Shown: positions 51,914 to 64,000 of the stretch, piece by piece
How the letters are laid out: each line of letters opens with the position of its first letter
How positions within the stretch are numbered: the stretch's first letter is position 1
NCBI GenBank assembly: GCA_027186245.1
Contig: CP114487.1
Coordinates: 4,645,001 to 4,709,000 of the forward strand
Length of the DNA stretch: 64,000 bases
Direction of reading: 5' to 3'
Source of the DNA: Coriaria nepalensis
Taxonomy: Eukaryota > Streptophyta > Magnoliopsida > Cucurbitales > Coriariaceae
Notes under the pieces: generated by a model
Seen by the model: only the letters and a program-made list of their open reading frames with translations
Told to the model about the DNA's origin: nothing
The model's database searches: none
Program-made: the position numbers and the translations under genes

Positions 51914-54900
51914 TCAACATAAAAGTACATTGGAAACATTTGTCAACAGATCAGAACACTTGCCTTTGTCATCATTTCTAGATGATTCGTTTTCTTTGTT
52001 TACTGGTGCAGGTGCATGTTGTTGGATGAACTGGTTGACTGTCCTCCAGTAATGATCGCCACCTGCAACCCAAGTATCCATATGCATGCCAGAAGGAAAT
52101 TCAACAAATACACATTGCCTGTTATGAGCAGCTGCCTTGGCATAAAGCATCTGCATGTGCACTGGAGGAACCATCTCATCTTGTAAGCCCGACAGGAATA
52201 GAATCGGTTGCTTAACCTGCATTTCAGAGAGTGAAACTAAGGCAATTGAAACCAGAACAAGAAGAAAAAATATATACAATGAGAGAAGGAAAACAGGAAG
52301 AGTGAAACTGTGAAAATTAGTGCACTGCTTGTCTTTAGCATCAGACTGAATTGGATAATATTGTACTAAAGAGCAGATAGAAAGAAAGAGATGGTATTCA
52401 CTCTTCCAAAATTGTGTAAAAAATATGATAGTTGATATTTAACAGGAAGAGGGAAAGAAAAAACACACCCAACCAATTACGTCAATGGTACTCCATGGAG
52501 ACCTTACTACAAAATTGAGAATCTTAGGACCCTTTGAACTAGAGCATCCAATGAACCATTTTAGAAAGGGCAGTAGAACTCCAGCCATATCCAGAATAGA
52601 TGTGAAAGTGTTTTCCAGTATCAGTGCAGCAACCTGAAGATTCATTGCAAGTCAGAAAATGGTACAACAGAAGTACAGAAAACTTTAAAAATTAAGAAAG
52701 CTTTACAATTTTAAGTTAGCATCTCCCAAGGGAAATGTGTTCTCGAGAGATTTGCACCAATTAAATATGGGAAGCAACTTTGACATGCTACTAATCCATA
52801 TAGGTGATGAAGGAAAAATAAAAAAAAGTATGCCAATTCCACTTCCCCGTAATGTAATATATCTCATACCAACAAAGTCATAGGGATGTTGAAACAATAT
52901 TCCTGTGTTATCCATATTATTCTTCTTCAGGGATATAATATCTCATCCAGAATAATTATTGAGTGCCTATACCCATAATCATGAAAAAAAGGGCAAACTA
53001 CAGTATCTTGAACTATCAAAAGACGTGCCAAAATCCCCTAAAACTCTTAGAACTAGAAATAACACCCTCCAACAATTAGATAACTAGGCAGAATCCTCAG
53101 TTTTTGTTTTTCCAATCCAAAAAACATTAATTCGCCAATGAACCACCCATTAAGATTAAACCAGCTTAGTTGAAATCCAAACACTAAACCAAATTACAAA
53201 AAAAATAAAAAATAAATAAAACAAAAAATAAATAAAATCAGTTTTCCTCTCCAGCTTTCTTTTCCCCGTCTCTTCAGTTCCAAAACCACCATTTTCTCGA
53301 ACTGAAACCTAAAAAACAATATAAAACTGCTTCTAGCTTTCAAACCTAAAACATGCACATTTCTCAATATATTCTCATAAGGCTGTTTCTCATTGATTTT
53401 TCTTTTTTTTAGATTCTGACAATTGCTTCACTGATTGACATTCAATAGAAGTTTTGAACAGCTACGGATTGCTAGATCTCATATTTTCGCTCTGTTTTGA
53501 GTTTTCAGAAAGTTCAAGCTATGCTGGAGTGGTTTGTATTGAGGGTGATTGGCTAGACTATTGTAGTTTTGTTTCCCAATTTTTTTTTTTTAAATCTTAT
53601 CCTGTACTCTTGGTTCTCCTTTCAAATGCTTCAGTCTGTGGTGTTTAGATGATCCAGTGAGCTCCAGTCATCGACAATAGATAAATTCATTCTAATATGA
53701 ACTTTGGTCTCAAAAGGCCCATGGCTTGTTAAATAGTTATGTGTTTGGTATTTGGAACTTTGAAAGATAGAATGGTTAGTGCATGAGAATTATGGGAGCT
53801 GAAGGACAAGGCAGCAACAAGACCGATGAGAAGCAATGCCAGTGAGCAATATATTTCCCCTAGTTAATTCTTAAAGAACATAGACCAAAAATATTGCAAC
53901 ATCCCTACATGTATAAGTAATCTTGTATTTCTATTTTGAGGGGAGGAAGTTGTGTAGAAAACTTATAATGGACATCATGGCACCCTCCCATCCAATAATT
54001 TGATTATGGTTTCCAGAAAAGAAATAGAAATACCTTGTCAGGGTTGTTATTGGCAAGCACGGCTCCAACTGCACCCCCAAGTGACCTTCCAAATACAATT
54101 ATTCTAGATCTGTCAATGTCAGTCCTTTGAGAAAGATGATCCAATGCAGCCTGACGAAATTAAGGAGCATAAGAATTCAAAAAATTATATAGAATTTAAA
54201 ACACAATACATCTAAGATAAAAGATGAAACCTGAGCATCCCTTGTAATTCCATGCTGAGAAGGATAGCCATCACTTGCTCCATAACTGCTCAAGTAAATA
54301 TAGAATTATGGGAATTCATTTGGGACTAGTAGCAAATATGTACTGTCTCTAATAAAATCATCACAGACAATTGAAGAAACAATTATACAATATCAAAAAA
54401 ACATACCCTCGGTATGAAAGCATAAAGACATTGCACTGCATCTTCTGTAACATTATCCGGACCATTTCAAGACGGTGAGCAATATCTTACGAATGAATGC
54501 AGTCAAGGGCCAAAAGGAAACCAAATTAAGAAACAGAACATTCTCACAACCTCAAGCATATATGATCCTGACTCTAAACATACAGATTGGTCTCACTGAT
54601 AATTGCAACGAATAAACAAGTAAACTACATATTCAATCAAACTCGAACATCCATACAGTGATGCAGAGAAAAAAAAGGATACTTCCAGCATTTTCTTGGA
54701 AAAACAGAATGGTTGGACCTGCAAATAAGCAAGCATCACTATGTAACCACTACATGCAATCACCATCAGCAAATCACAGGTATTATATCCATAACCCAAT
54801 ATTTATAAAGAACGAAAGAAAGAACCAGATCAAATCAATTTGAAAAGTTTCCAGTATTACTAACAGTCATTGTTTCTATTTTCTTTCCTTCTCCACATCT

Positions 54901-56031
54901 TTTATCTTTTGACTACTTTAAGTCTCAGATACATTGATACAAAGCGGATGACAGTTTTATATAGTAAAACGGCCAGATGCAGAATAGACATCTTAACCAT
55001 GCAAAGTTTTGATGGTGATTATAGTAGCAGCCCATTATAGTGGCACGCCAACTCTTAGTTAAAGCCTTAGAGGGAAATTGACCTTAATCACTACTTAAAT
55101 TTAAGAAATGCATCTTGTTCAAAAGACTAGCAGATCTAAACAAATGAAGATTGTATGAAAACCTTATCTATATGCTGATTTTCACATGATGATCCATCAC
55201 CCCAATTCTTGGTTAGTTAAGCCTTAGAAGACAATTGACCTTAACCACTACATGAATTTAAGAAATGCATCTTGTTCAAAAGACAGGCAGATGTAAACAA
55301 ATGAAGCAACATCTTCTCTATGTGCTAATACTCCCACGATGATTTATCCCCACCCTTAGATGTAACTTTCAGCATCTTACAATTTAACAGAATAAGATTG
55401 TTAAATAGACTACCAGAAAATCAAAAAAACTCAATTCCTAGGGGTGGTACTCCAATTCCTTTGCCAGACCTAAAACCACCAACTGAATTTATCGGCATCT
55501 AATTTGGGTCAGTCTGACAGTTTTGACCTTTTCATGTGTGAATCTAATAATGAATCATCTTAATTTACTATTGCAGAAACCTAAGCGTATAATTAAATTC
55601 AGTGCGGCAATTCAAACTTGATGGCTAAGAAATTCAGTATTACGATCAAACAAAACACATCATCAACAGTAAAACCCTAACAGAATAAAATGCAAACCGA
55701 AGGCTAATTCGCTCGCATCCAGAAGAAAAATATCATAGGAAATAGCACAAAGACGAATGCAAAATGCAACTCCAGAAGAAAACTGGATCGAACCTCGGCA
55801 CTGAGGAAAGAGCTTAATGAACCAGGCGTGAAGGCGGACTCCATCTGAGGATCGGAGCCAGATATCTTCGTAGGTAAGTCGGAGTCGAGCCGGAGTAATG
55901 GCGTAGGACTTAGTGAGACCTGGAAGGACCGGAACGTACACCAGCCTCTCCTGGAAAGCGACCAGCAATGCCATCCCGGCAACTACTATGCCTCCCACTC
56001 CATAGAGTACCAAGCTCATGTACGACACCAT
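51914..56031 (-). CDS. WAV2/ABHD13 (Bem46)-like alpha/beta hydrolase (7 exons, 330 aa)
   Basis: Exons on the minus strand are 55794-56031, 54683-54718, 54407-54485, 54231-54285, 54034-54150, 52469-52633 and 51914-52216. They join in frame to 330 codons. An N-terminal membrane anchor (about 5-27) precedes an alpha/beta hydrolase fold with a complete predicted triad: nucleophile Ser159 in GRSLGG, Asp243 in GLQDEMVPP and His275 in SGMHMD. ILENTFTSILDMAG is also family-typical. It closely resembles Arabidopsis WAVY GROWTH 2, a plasma-membrane protein that limits root bending, related to yeast Bem46 and animal ABHD13; the natural substrate of these proteins is unknown. The C-terminal tail after residue 310 is longer than in Arabidopsis and could reflect a missed last intron. 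The exon 3 acceptor is AAG rather than the usual YAG. A functional gene is likely. Confidence 0.93.
55050..55355. repeat. Tandem duplication (about 155-bp unit) in WAV2-like intron 1
   Basis: Two adjacent copies share the phrases gaatttaagaaatgcatcttgttcaaaagac (or aaatttaag...) and aaacaaatgaag, starting at about 55051 and 55204. They differ by scattered substitutions. Confidence 0.75.
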
Positions 56032-56109
56032 GGCTGATCGCCCTCTCTCTCTTTCTGGTTCCTCGTCTTCCTTCTCTCTATCTGGATGCGAGAGAGCGGA
56101 GGTGTGAGG

Positions 56110-56770
56110 AAATGGGAATGGCGTGATTTCAATTCGGTTTTCGGAAATCCCGATTTGGTTTATCGGTCTGATTCACGGTGGAACGAGAATAATAGTAATG
56201 CGTGGAACAAGAATAAGAACCGGAACCTAGAATGAATTTCGTAAAGAAATAAATCAATTAAGATAGGAATTAAATTTATATATATATATATTTTTTCTCT
56301 ATCCTATTAAAAAAAATAATTTTTGTCAGTTAAGTAATAAAAAAATAAATTATTTTTATTTTATAAAATATAATCAAATTTATTTTTTAATTCTACATAA
56401 TTATAATTAAACAAATCGAATTTATTGGGACGGACTACTCGGGGTTTTGAATATTATTTAATTAAATGTTAAATTAAATAAATTGGGTTGAGTTTGTAAC
56501 TCTATTTAAGATCTTTTTTAAATTCTTCTCAGTATCAAAATTTCTTTTTAATTTTTTTTCAAATTATATATACTTTTAAATTCTAATTTAAACCGTGAAT
56601 TATATATACTTCTCAATAACTTATTTATGTTTATTTTCATATTTTATTTTATATTTACTAATTTATATTAATAAATTTTAATAGTTATTATTATTTTGAT
56701 ATAGGTAATGGATTCACGTCATTAAAATTTTATCTGTTTTGGTTACTCTGAGAACGACATAACTATTGAA
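56110..56770. other. AT-rich DNA between WAV2-like promoter and hAT relic
   Basis: The WAV2-like leader and promoter should begin here on the minus strand (CT-rich at 56041-56085). The rest is AT-rich with no other feature. Confidence 0.5.
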
Positions 56771-56776
56771 GATTAT

Positions 56777-58690
56777 ATGAATCTATCTGATAACATTGAC
56801 AACAATATAGAGGAAATACAAGACGATACTCCGACTACAGAAGTATTTGGAAAACATAAGAAGAATGCTTATATTTCGAAAGTTTGGTATTGTTTTGAAA
56901 AAATATATCAACCAGATGAAAAATGTAAAAGGAAAAGATTATGTGTATGCAAGATATATAATAAAAAAAAATTAATTACAAGAACCGGAGGTGGTACTGG
57001 TCACTTAAAACGATATATGGATAAATATATGCCTACAACTAATATATGAATAACTTAATCTACTCTTTCGTTTCAACCTAATGGTACGGTTAGTAATTAG
57101 TTCTATGATGATGTAAGAACTAGAGAAGGTTTAGCTAGATTTATTATTGTTTCTGATTTACTTATAAGTTTTTGTGAAAGTGAATATTTTAAAGATTTTA
57201 TTAAAAAATGTTATAATCCGCACTACTATAAACAAAAACTAGAAATATATAATTAAAAACTATTTAGAATTATATTTTAAAAAATTGTGATGCTTTAATT
57301 AGGAGCACCTCATGTTATCATTACATTAACTTCGAATATTTAAAGTGCTTGTTCTAAACAAGATTATTTGTTTGCAGTCACACATTATTTAGATTCTGAA
57401 TGAGTACTAATTAAAAAAAATTATAGGTTTTAGAGTAATTGAGCATAAACATAACGCTGAAAATATTTCTAAAATAATTTTACAAGTTTTAAGCAAGTTT
57501 GATATAAAATAATATATAATATCAATCATCTTAGATAATGGTTCTGTGAACATGAGAGCTATAAATTTTTTTCAATCCCAATTGCGTTTGTTATGTTATT
57601 AACCTAATAGTTAAATAAGGTTTGAAATTAGTAAGGAAATTGAAAAAATTAGAGAAGCATTATCTTGACTAGGTAATTCAAATTTGAGTATTTCTGCATT
57701 TAAAACTTTTTGTACTTCTTTAAATAAGAAATCTAGAAAATTTTCTTTTGATATGAATATTAGGTGGAATTCTACTTATAATATGATAAAACATATTTTC
57801 TATTACAGTAATGAGATTAGTTTATTTTATCATTAAAAAAAAGTAAAATTATATTATTTGATAATGATTATGATGTTACTAGAAAATTTACTAAATTTAC
57901 TAAATTTTTAGAAGTTTTTTATAACTCTACTATTTTTTTTATGGTGTTTATTATCCTACTTTATCGTTGGTTTTTTAAGAATTTCTTAAAATGACTTCGA
58001 TTTTTTGTCAGTCTACTAATGATGTTCTTTTCAAATCTATTGTAATTAAAATGAAGGAAATTTTTTTAAAATATTGGTCTGATATTCCGCTCTTGTATTC
58101 TTTAGAAGTCATTTTTTATTCTAGGATTAAGCTTGAACGACATAAAGCAAATCTTACTTTTATTGATGATAACTTAAATTTTAATTATATTACTTAAATT
58201 ACTAACCTTCTAATAAGTTACATCAAGTGTTTAGTATTTATGAAAGCAAGTGCAACGACTTTTAGCCTCAACAATAGACAAAAAAACAAATAGAAAAATA
58301 TTATTATGGGAAGTACTCTAAAAAAAAAAATGGTTCCTCAAGTTCAAGTTCTAGCAAGATGGTCCAGTTTTGGAATTGGTGACGCCTTCGAGCATGACCG
58401 GTAGGTCTAATAGTACGCAATACGATAAGCTTTCAAAATATTTTGAAGGTGATTGGGATGAAGTGAACTTTAATATTTTGAAATTATAGAAGTTAAACTC
58501 GTTTAGGTTTCCAAAATTTGCCCGATTGGCACTTGACATCCTAACTATTCTGATTTCAACAGTTTTTTCGGAAGACACTTTTAGCATATGTGGAATAATT
58601 ATTATTGATCGAAGAACATCATTAACATTATAGATTGTTGAATTATTATCGTGCCTATGAAATTATGAATGTGCCCTTAAAATATATTAA
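56777..58690 (+). pseudogene. hAT-superfamily transposase relic
   Basis: The first open frame (56777-57049) contains a BED-type zinc finger: SKVWYCFEKI, CKRKRLCVCKIYNKK and TGHLKRYMDKYM. After broken frames there is a DNGSVNMRAI phrase (about 57537-57566), like the transposase core. At about 58495-58665 is the C-terminal hAT dimerisation region (FPKFARLALDIL, STVFSEDTFSICG, IDRRTSL). Multiple stops show it is inactive. Terminal inverted repeats were not found, though GGGCCGGGCCGG-type words at 59265-59280 could be subterminal repeats. Confidence 0.8.
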
Positions 58691-59400
58691 CATCGCATAA
58701 AAAGTGATGACTTAGTCAGAGTTTTTGATTCTTTATACCTCGAATACGAAAATTCTAATTATAGTCAGGATGGCGTAAAAGATAATTCTGAAATTTAGAG
58801 AATTTAATTTATAATTATAAATTTGTGATTGTTTTTATTTTTCATTTTTAGATATTGTATTGTATGTTGATGACTGATTTTTCCTTTACCATAATCGGGA
58901 ATGATTTTTTTACTAGAAATCATTTTGTACATTGAAACATTTTGATTAATGCAAAATCTTTTTAGTCAAATAATATTTTTTTATAAATTATTTATAATTT
59001 TAATTATTAATAATACGAATCTTTAATTTACTAAATAATTATTATTAAGAACAATTAATAATATACAAACATGTATTATAATATTAATATTTTACTAATT
59101 GCTTTAAAAATTTTCTCTTATTTAAAATTAAATTCTTTTTAAAAGCAAACCTTCGAGCTCACGGACTGACACGGTACGTTTATGGCCCATTACTATATCA
59201 GTGTCGTACCATGCCCTTGTGATTAGACACGGACATAGCACGGGCCAATCCATATTGTGCCCAAGCCGGGCCGGGCCGGCACGAACCACCTCCTCTAATC
59301 ACTTCCAAACTTCCAAATCTATAATTACCAAATACATTTCATTCTTAAATTCCAAGCAAAATAAAGAGTTTTAACACTTTTTGTAAGCAGGCGCAAATAT
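58691..59400. other. AT-rich intergenic DNA with a short GC-rich patch
   Basis: AT-rich apart from 59150-59290, which has repeated acgg/gggcc words (cacggactgacacgg, gggccgggccgg), perhaps the end of the hAT element. No gene was found. Confidence 0.4.
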
Positions 59401-59475
59401 AAATGCTTAAGCATCTCAGTACATAACCATCGCATCAAACACAAATATGCATACCCTTAAATTCAAAGAGTAACA

Positions 59476-59496
59476 GAGCCAAGGATGAATTGCCTG
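59476..59496 (-). promoter_or_regulatory. miR169 target site in NF-YA 3' UTR
   Basis: The plus strand reads AGCCAAGGATGAATTGCC, so the minus-strand transcript carries its complement, pairing with miR169 (CAGCCAAGGAUGA-UUGCC core). It lies about 35 nt after the NF-YA stop codon, where plant NF-YA mRNAs typically carry it. The transcript is expected to be cleaved by miR169. Confidence 0.88.
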
Positions 59497-59530
59497 TCCA
59501 GAAACAAAGGGGCAGTATTCTTCCCACTTT

Positions 59531-60999
59531 TCACCGGACAACCGAAGCGCAGTTCTGCATTCCCCCATGCAGAAGGCCGCCATTGAATTGCATGACTCCA
59601 CTGCCCATGTGGGCAGAGGAGATGCTAGAGAACAGCAGATCTGGCGGCCGGAAAACGGAATTGCTCGTATTGATAGCTGTAGTATTAGTAGTAACACTCT
59701 TTGTGAGCTCTAATGTATCTTTGTTTCGATGTGTGGTGGGACTCAGTGGTTGTTTCTTTTTCATGCTGAGAAAGCGTCCTCCGTCACCCCTCACCCTATT
59801 CAGTGCGTGAAGATGCCGAGACTCGTGAAGATATGGCTACAAAATAGAAGAACAATTGAACAGAAAAGATAATGATTTCGGAAGAAAAAAAAAATGCAGG
59901 ATCTTATAATGAAGACAAATGACAGACTACCACCTCAGAATCTGAGGTGGCAACCCCTTATTGGTAAGAGACTCTGATCAATGAAGATCTTTATGTAATA
60001 CTAGTTTTTTGACATTGATCTTGTTTCAAAACGAGAGTAGATATATACTTTTGAGAAGGGATAAAGTGACTTACTTCCCATGGTAATAAATGAATTCTGA
60101 AACATTAAAAATTTGCTGGAAGGAGATAGAGAGATACCTTACGATTTTTCACAAGTTTGTTTTGAGCCTCAAGCTTTGCACGGGATTGCCTCCTTCTAAG
60201 GATGCCATGGTACTGTTTGGCATTGACGAAAATGGGTCCATCTTCTGCAATATCAGGTGGAAGTGCTACTCGTGTAGGTGCTATCCCAAACGCATGGTGC
60301 CCGGCCTGGGTTTGATTCTTGTCAAATTTCAAATTGTTGAGCAAGAGAGTAAACAGAAATTCTTTCATGCATACAGGAGAAACAAAAGAAAAGCAAATGC
60401 ACAAACCCTCTTTGGATGTAGTTATGAACTAAATTTCAAGTTATGTTTATAAATGGTTATCCAAATGCAAAATCCGCTTTAGCTCACAATCTAGCTAAAA
60501 TAAAATTTACATAAACTCTAGTTTCCCCGATCGATGGATCTGGAAACCCAAATGCTCACTTAGCTAAGTAATTACTAGAAGATTCATATAGATACGTAAT
60601 TGCTTCAGGAGTAAACAAATTAGGTAGCCTGAAAACTGAAAAGTATCTAATCCACCTTTCCAATGATGACAACATAATCAAAACCAGGATAACTTACAAC
60701 AGCTTGGGGACCGTATGCACCAAACAACCTGGGAAAGTAGGGATCAGCATAAGGAACTGGAACACGAGCCTGGAAACGGTAGTAAACTTATTACCTTTTA
60801 GCAACCAATCCAAAATGGTAAAAAAATAAACAAAAAGAAAAAAAAAAGGTTTTCAACTTACCAATGAACGGCAATGATCAACTTGAGAAGGACCAATCAT
60901 TGCTTCCAGATTACTAAAAAACGTAAAGGGTTTCATCAGACCTTCAATGCTCTTTCCACAACCTTCATCCTGATTAGAGTGTACAGGGGAAGGACTCAT
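59531..60999 (-). CDS. NF-YA subunit of CCAAT-binding factor (4 coding exons, about 231 aa)
   Basis: Coding exons on the minus strand are 60862-60999, 60698-60769, 60138-60317 and 59531-59836. NF-YA joins the NF-YB/NF-YC histone-fold dimer and gives it CCAAT-box specificity in the nucleus. The NF-YB/C-interaction helix ([19 protein letters not shown], about 100-118), the linker, and the DNA-binding part ([22 protein letters not shown], about 131-152) are complete, including the His/Arg and GGRF residues. A conserved upstream [17 protein letters not shown] segment lies in exon 3. The exon 4 acceptor could instead be at 60305 (CAG), removing four residues. The start ATG is the first in exon 2; a noncoding leader exon lies about 1.2 kb upstream. 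Repression by miR169 is indicated by the 3' UTR site. Confidence 0.93.
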
Positions 61000-62194
61000 T
61001 TTCCCCCGTTGACTGGTCTAACAATATGTAGAGAAAGAAATCATTAAGACTGACATAATCTAACTAAAATACACTTATTTAGGGCCCCACAAAATCTTAG
61101 ATTCCAGTTTACTCGAAATCCAGTTCAACCGCCTAAATGCACCCGGAGTATTCCATATGTTATTGGAATTATAAAACATTAAGAGATCAGCATTTATGGG
61201 CCCAAAACTGATAAACGAGCATTTTCATCATTTAGAGGGGGGAAAAGTATCAATAGGAGAAAATCTAACATGGATCATACCTAGGACTAACTTACTCAAA
61301 AAGAAGCCTAATCAACAAGATGTGGCAAGTTTTTATTCGTCAGAATGAGGAAGTCGGTCTTAGGTATGACCTGTGTAAGATTGGCTAGTACAAAAGGTGT
61401 CCATTTGAGATAACATGCTTTTAATACATTATTGAGAACTGAAAGTAAAGATTGCGAGTAATCAAAGTCATATCTATCCAGGGGTTAGTGGGCCCAAGTG
61501 ATGGGTCCTTACAAAAGTGATCTAAACCTAACAGTAGGTTACTACCCCTATGAAGATAGAACCTTTTTAATGGAGAACCAATCTATAAGAGGATTTTCCA
61601 CGCTTTGTTTATGTTATGGGAAGAAGCCTAATTTAGAGAACTTAGAAGCAAATAAAAGGGCACAATTCAGCTCGGCTATAAACAAATCAGAAACTGCTTG
61701 ATTGAAAGAGAGAGATTGAAGGAATTAAGCAAGACATTTAAAGGAGACATGCAAAAAAGAAGAAGACGGTGAAGACGCAAAAACTTCGAAGTTCTCTTCA
61801 ACAATCATCTACATATTCAATCGGATCAGAAGGCTCTTACTAATCACAAAAACCCAATAAAATTTGCGAAACAGATTTTAGAGTAAAGGAAATAAAATAA
61901 CTAAATAAAAAAGTGAAATTCGAATGAGATTTGCAACAGCTATAGATCAAAAACTGAGAAATCTCATAACTTTTCAATCAATACGAGATCACCATGAAAA
62001 CAAAGTCCACATGCATTAAGATTTATATCCGGAAATAGAACCATGCAAAAGAGGAGAGCACCTAAAAGGTGACCAAAGAAAATAAAGATCAGAGCAAAAT
62101 GATAAACAAATATAAATAAGCCAAAGGAGAAACCAATAGAAGTACTGAAAATATGAAGAAAGAGAGAAGAGAGAGAAGGGGAAGAGAAAGATAC

Positions 62195-62300
62195 CTTTTG
62201 GGATCTGGTTAGACGTTAAGCAGCAAGAAACAGAGATGTTGGGGTTTACTCGGGCATGTTCCTCTCTCTCTCTCTCTCTCTCTCTCGAAGAGTAAAAGAA
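62195..62300 (-). other. Probable noncoding first exon of NF-YA with CT-rich leader and uORF
   Basis: A donor AAAAG|gtatct at 62195 pairs in the usual NF-YA layout with the acceptor ttgttag at 61018, leaving an 18-nt leader before the start codon in exon 2. The leader contains a four-codon upstream ORF (ATG to TAA, 62246-62257) and a CT repeat (62258-62285). The transcription start is not fixed. Confidence 0.6.
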
Positions 62301-62339
62301 TCCTCTATGCTAATTTGTCCGTACAAGTCTCTCTGTCTG

Positions 62340-63384
62340 GCTGGTTTCTTCCTGGGTTGACTCCTGTGTCTATGAAATTCTCGAGCCCAATATTAATCCA
62401 AAGATAATTTTACTCAAAATTTAAATTTAAACAGTAATTTATACTAAAAAAAATGATAAAGTAAAATTTATATCCGAATTTATTAAAAAATATATAAATA
62501 AAATTTTGTTTAACCCCAAATTTTTGTAAAGCATAAAATTTTCTATTGTTAATCCTTTGAAAAAATTAACCCTAAATTAAAGATTTATTTATATTTTTAA
62601 TTTCACTTATTAAAATTTTTTTAAATTAATTGTTTATCTTTTTAATAAATAAGATTTATTAAAATTCTACTGCCATCATCATATCAGATTCCTTTAATTT
62701 AATAATCATATAATATCATTATATTTTTTTTACTTCTTTTATTTATATTCTAAATATTTTATTTTATTTTATTTTTATCCACTCAAACTAAATTTTGTCT
62801 TTTCTTTATACAACTTGTATTCTTAATATTTTAATATTAACTAAAATTTTCAATTCCGGCCACCGTTACTATCGCAACCGCCGCCACGCCTATCTCCCTA
62901 GCACCTCTCTCTGGCCACGGTAGTCGGAACCGAAATATTTAGTTGAGATTAAAATATTATAAATGAAACTTGAATAAATAAAAATAAAAATTTAATTTAA
63001 GTAGATAAAAATAAAATAAAATAAAATAAAATTCTTAAGTTATAAATAAAATAAATTAAAAAAATATGATGATATAGCAATTATTTGGCTAAAGGAATTT
63101 GTCGGCAGTTAATGGCGGTAGAAGTAGAGTGATTAGTGAAAATGATAATAAAGAAATAAAAATATTTAAAAAATAATTTAAAATAATAAAATAAATTTTA
63201 AAAATATAAAATTATAATTTTAGGATTAAAAATATAAATAAATTTATAATTTATGATTAATTTTTTAAAAGATTAACTAATTCAATCAATTATAAATAAA
63301 ATAAATATTATTTATACCCTTTAAAAAAAAATTGAAAATAAATTATATTTTAAATTTAAGTGTAAATTATATTTAATTAATCAA

Positions 63385-63419
<35 letters not shown>

Positions 63420-64000
63420 ATCAAAGGTAAGAAGGCACACACCACGGCACTACCATTCTGTTCCAGCTTCTTATTTTACTTTATCTTTTAATTCTGTTCT
63501 TCTCCCTGTGTTGGGTGGGGGCCCTCACACATCCATCCATATATCCAAACATGTCGTCACCTTTATCTTTGGACGAATTTGAGTTTTTTTTTTTTTTAAA
63601 AAAGAAAAAAGATATTATTAGATGTTCTAAAGTGGCATATTGATCACACTTGCTTCCTGAAATTAGATTAACAAGTGAAATTATATTGAATTTAAGTTTT
63701 AGTCAAATTATATCATAATTCAGATTTAATAATAAATAATTATTATATTCCTTTTTTAAAAAAAAATATAATTCCTTAAATTTATCTTAAATTTAGATAC
63801 TATGCTTCTTTCTAAATTTTAGTTAATGAGTTTTCAATATAATTCTATATCACATTTTTTATTCTATTCTTTAGTTTAAATTACAAATAAGTTACAATAA
63901 ATTTTGTAGTTTTTTTTTTTTAAATAAAGAAATAATGGCTTATTTATTTATTTTTATTATAAATTTTAGAAAAAACTAGAATTAACCCGTCAAATTTTGA
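62340..64000. other. AT-rich intergenic DNA
   Basis: No gene was recognised. An (AAAT)n repeat lies at about 63383-63421 and an (AAAAT)n run at about 63008-63032. A short GC-richer patch at 62855-62930 has no readable motif. Nothing supports an RNA gene. Confidence 0.55.
63383..63421. repeat. (AAAT)n microsatellite
   Basis: About nine to ten uninterrupted aaat/taaa units. Confidence 0.9.

Noticed and set aside
59150..59290. GGGCC-rich patch as a candidate CpG-like promoter or structured RNA
   Set aside because: Too short and without an associated transcript. It is better explained as possible subterminal repeats of the hAT relic, which I could not confirm.

Overview
The window is nuclear DNA from a flowering plant, probably a dicot or dicot-like lineage; I cannot name the species. 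It is AT-rich. Its genes have GT-AG introns (cytokinin dehydrogenase-like, Alfin-like, WAV2-like, NF-YA), with one intronless phenylalanine ammonia-lyase gene. Large stretches are decayed Ty1/Copia retrotransposons. There are no operons, ribosome binding sites, CRISPR arrays or prokaryotic signatures.

Region 1 (1-22.5 kb) is a rearranged cluster of cytokinin oxidase/dehydrogenase-like (CKX-like) genes. Copy A (638-2821, minus), copy B (11329-13503, plus) and copy C (19715-21898, plus) each have five exons with identical exon lengths and encode 509 residues with no stop or frameshift. A and C, with their 5' and 3' flanks, are near-identical inverted arms of at least 3.4 kb. B is more diverged and has a shortened promoter. 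Two further CKX scraps, a promoter piece and an intron 2/exon 3 piece, lie between A and B inside a mosaic of Copia gag and LTR fragments. All three proteins keep the FAD-linking His and the HPWLNLFVPKS motif, but carry WTN where the family has WTD and RFHANA where it has RVHxxE. Two predicted active-site acids are therefore changed.

Region 2 (22.5-31.3 kb) holds simple-sequence repeats and two decayed plus-strand Copia elements joined head to tail.

Region 3 (31.9-43.8 kb) carries an intronless PAL gene (minus) and an Alfin-like PHD-finger gene (minus). Between them is a nearly complete minus-strand Copia element (34998-39889) with 5-bp target-site duplications; its near end is about 0.9 kb upstream of the PAL start codon.

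Region 4 (44-51.6 kb) is gene-poor. It has a hairpin-rich AGCT segment, an unidentified retroelement-like ORF cut by a 1.6-kb LTR, an internally inverted Copia integrase remnant, and a small element with long terminal inverted repeats.

Region 5 (51.9-62.3 kb) carries a seven-exon WAV2/ABHD13-like alpha/beta hydrolase gene (minus), a dead hAT transposase (plus) and an NF-YA transcription factor gene (minus). The NF-YA gene has a miR169-type site in its 3' UTR and a tiny upstream ORF in its leader.

The single-copy genes are unrelated in function: phenylpropanoid entry, chromatin reading, membrane hydrolase and CCAAT-box factor. They look like an ordinary plant gene neighbourhood interrupted by transposons. 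The CKX-like cluster is the unusual part.
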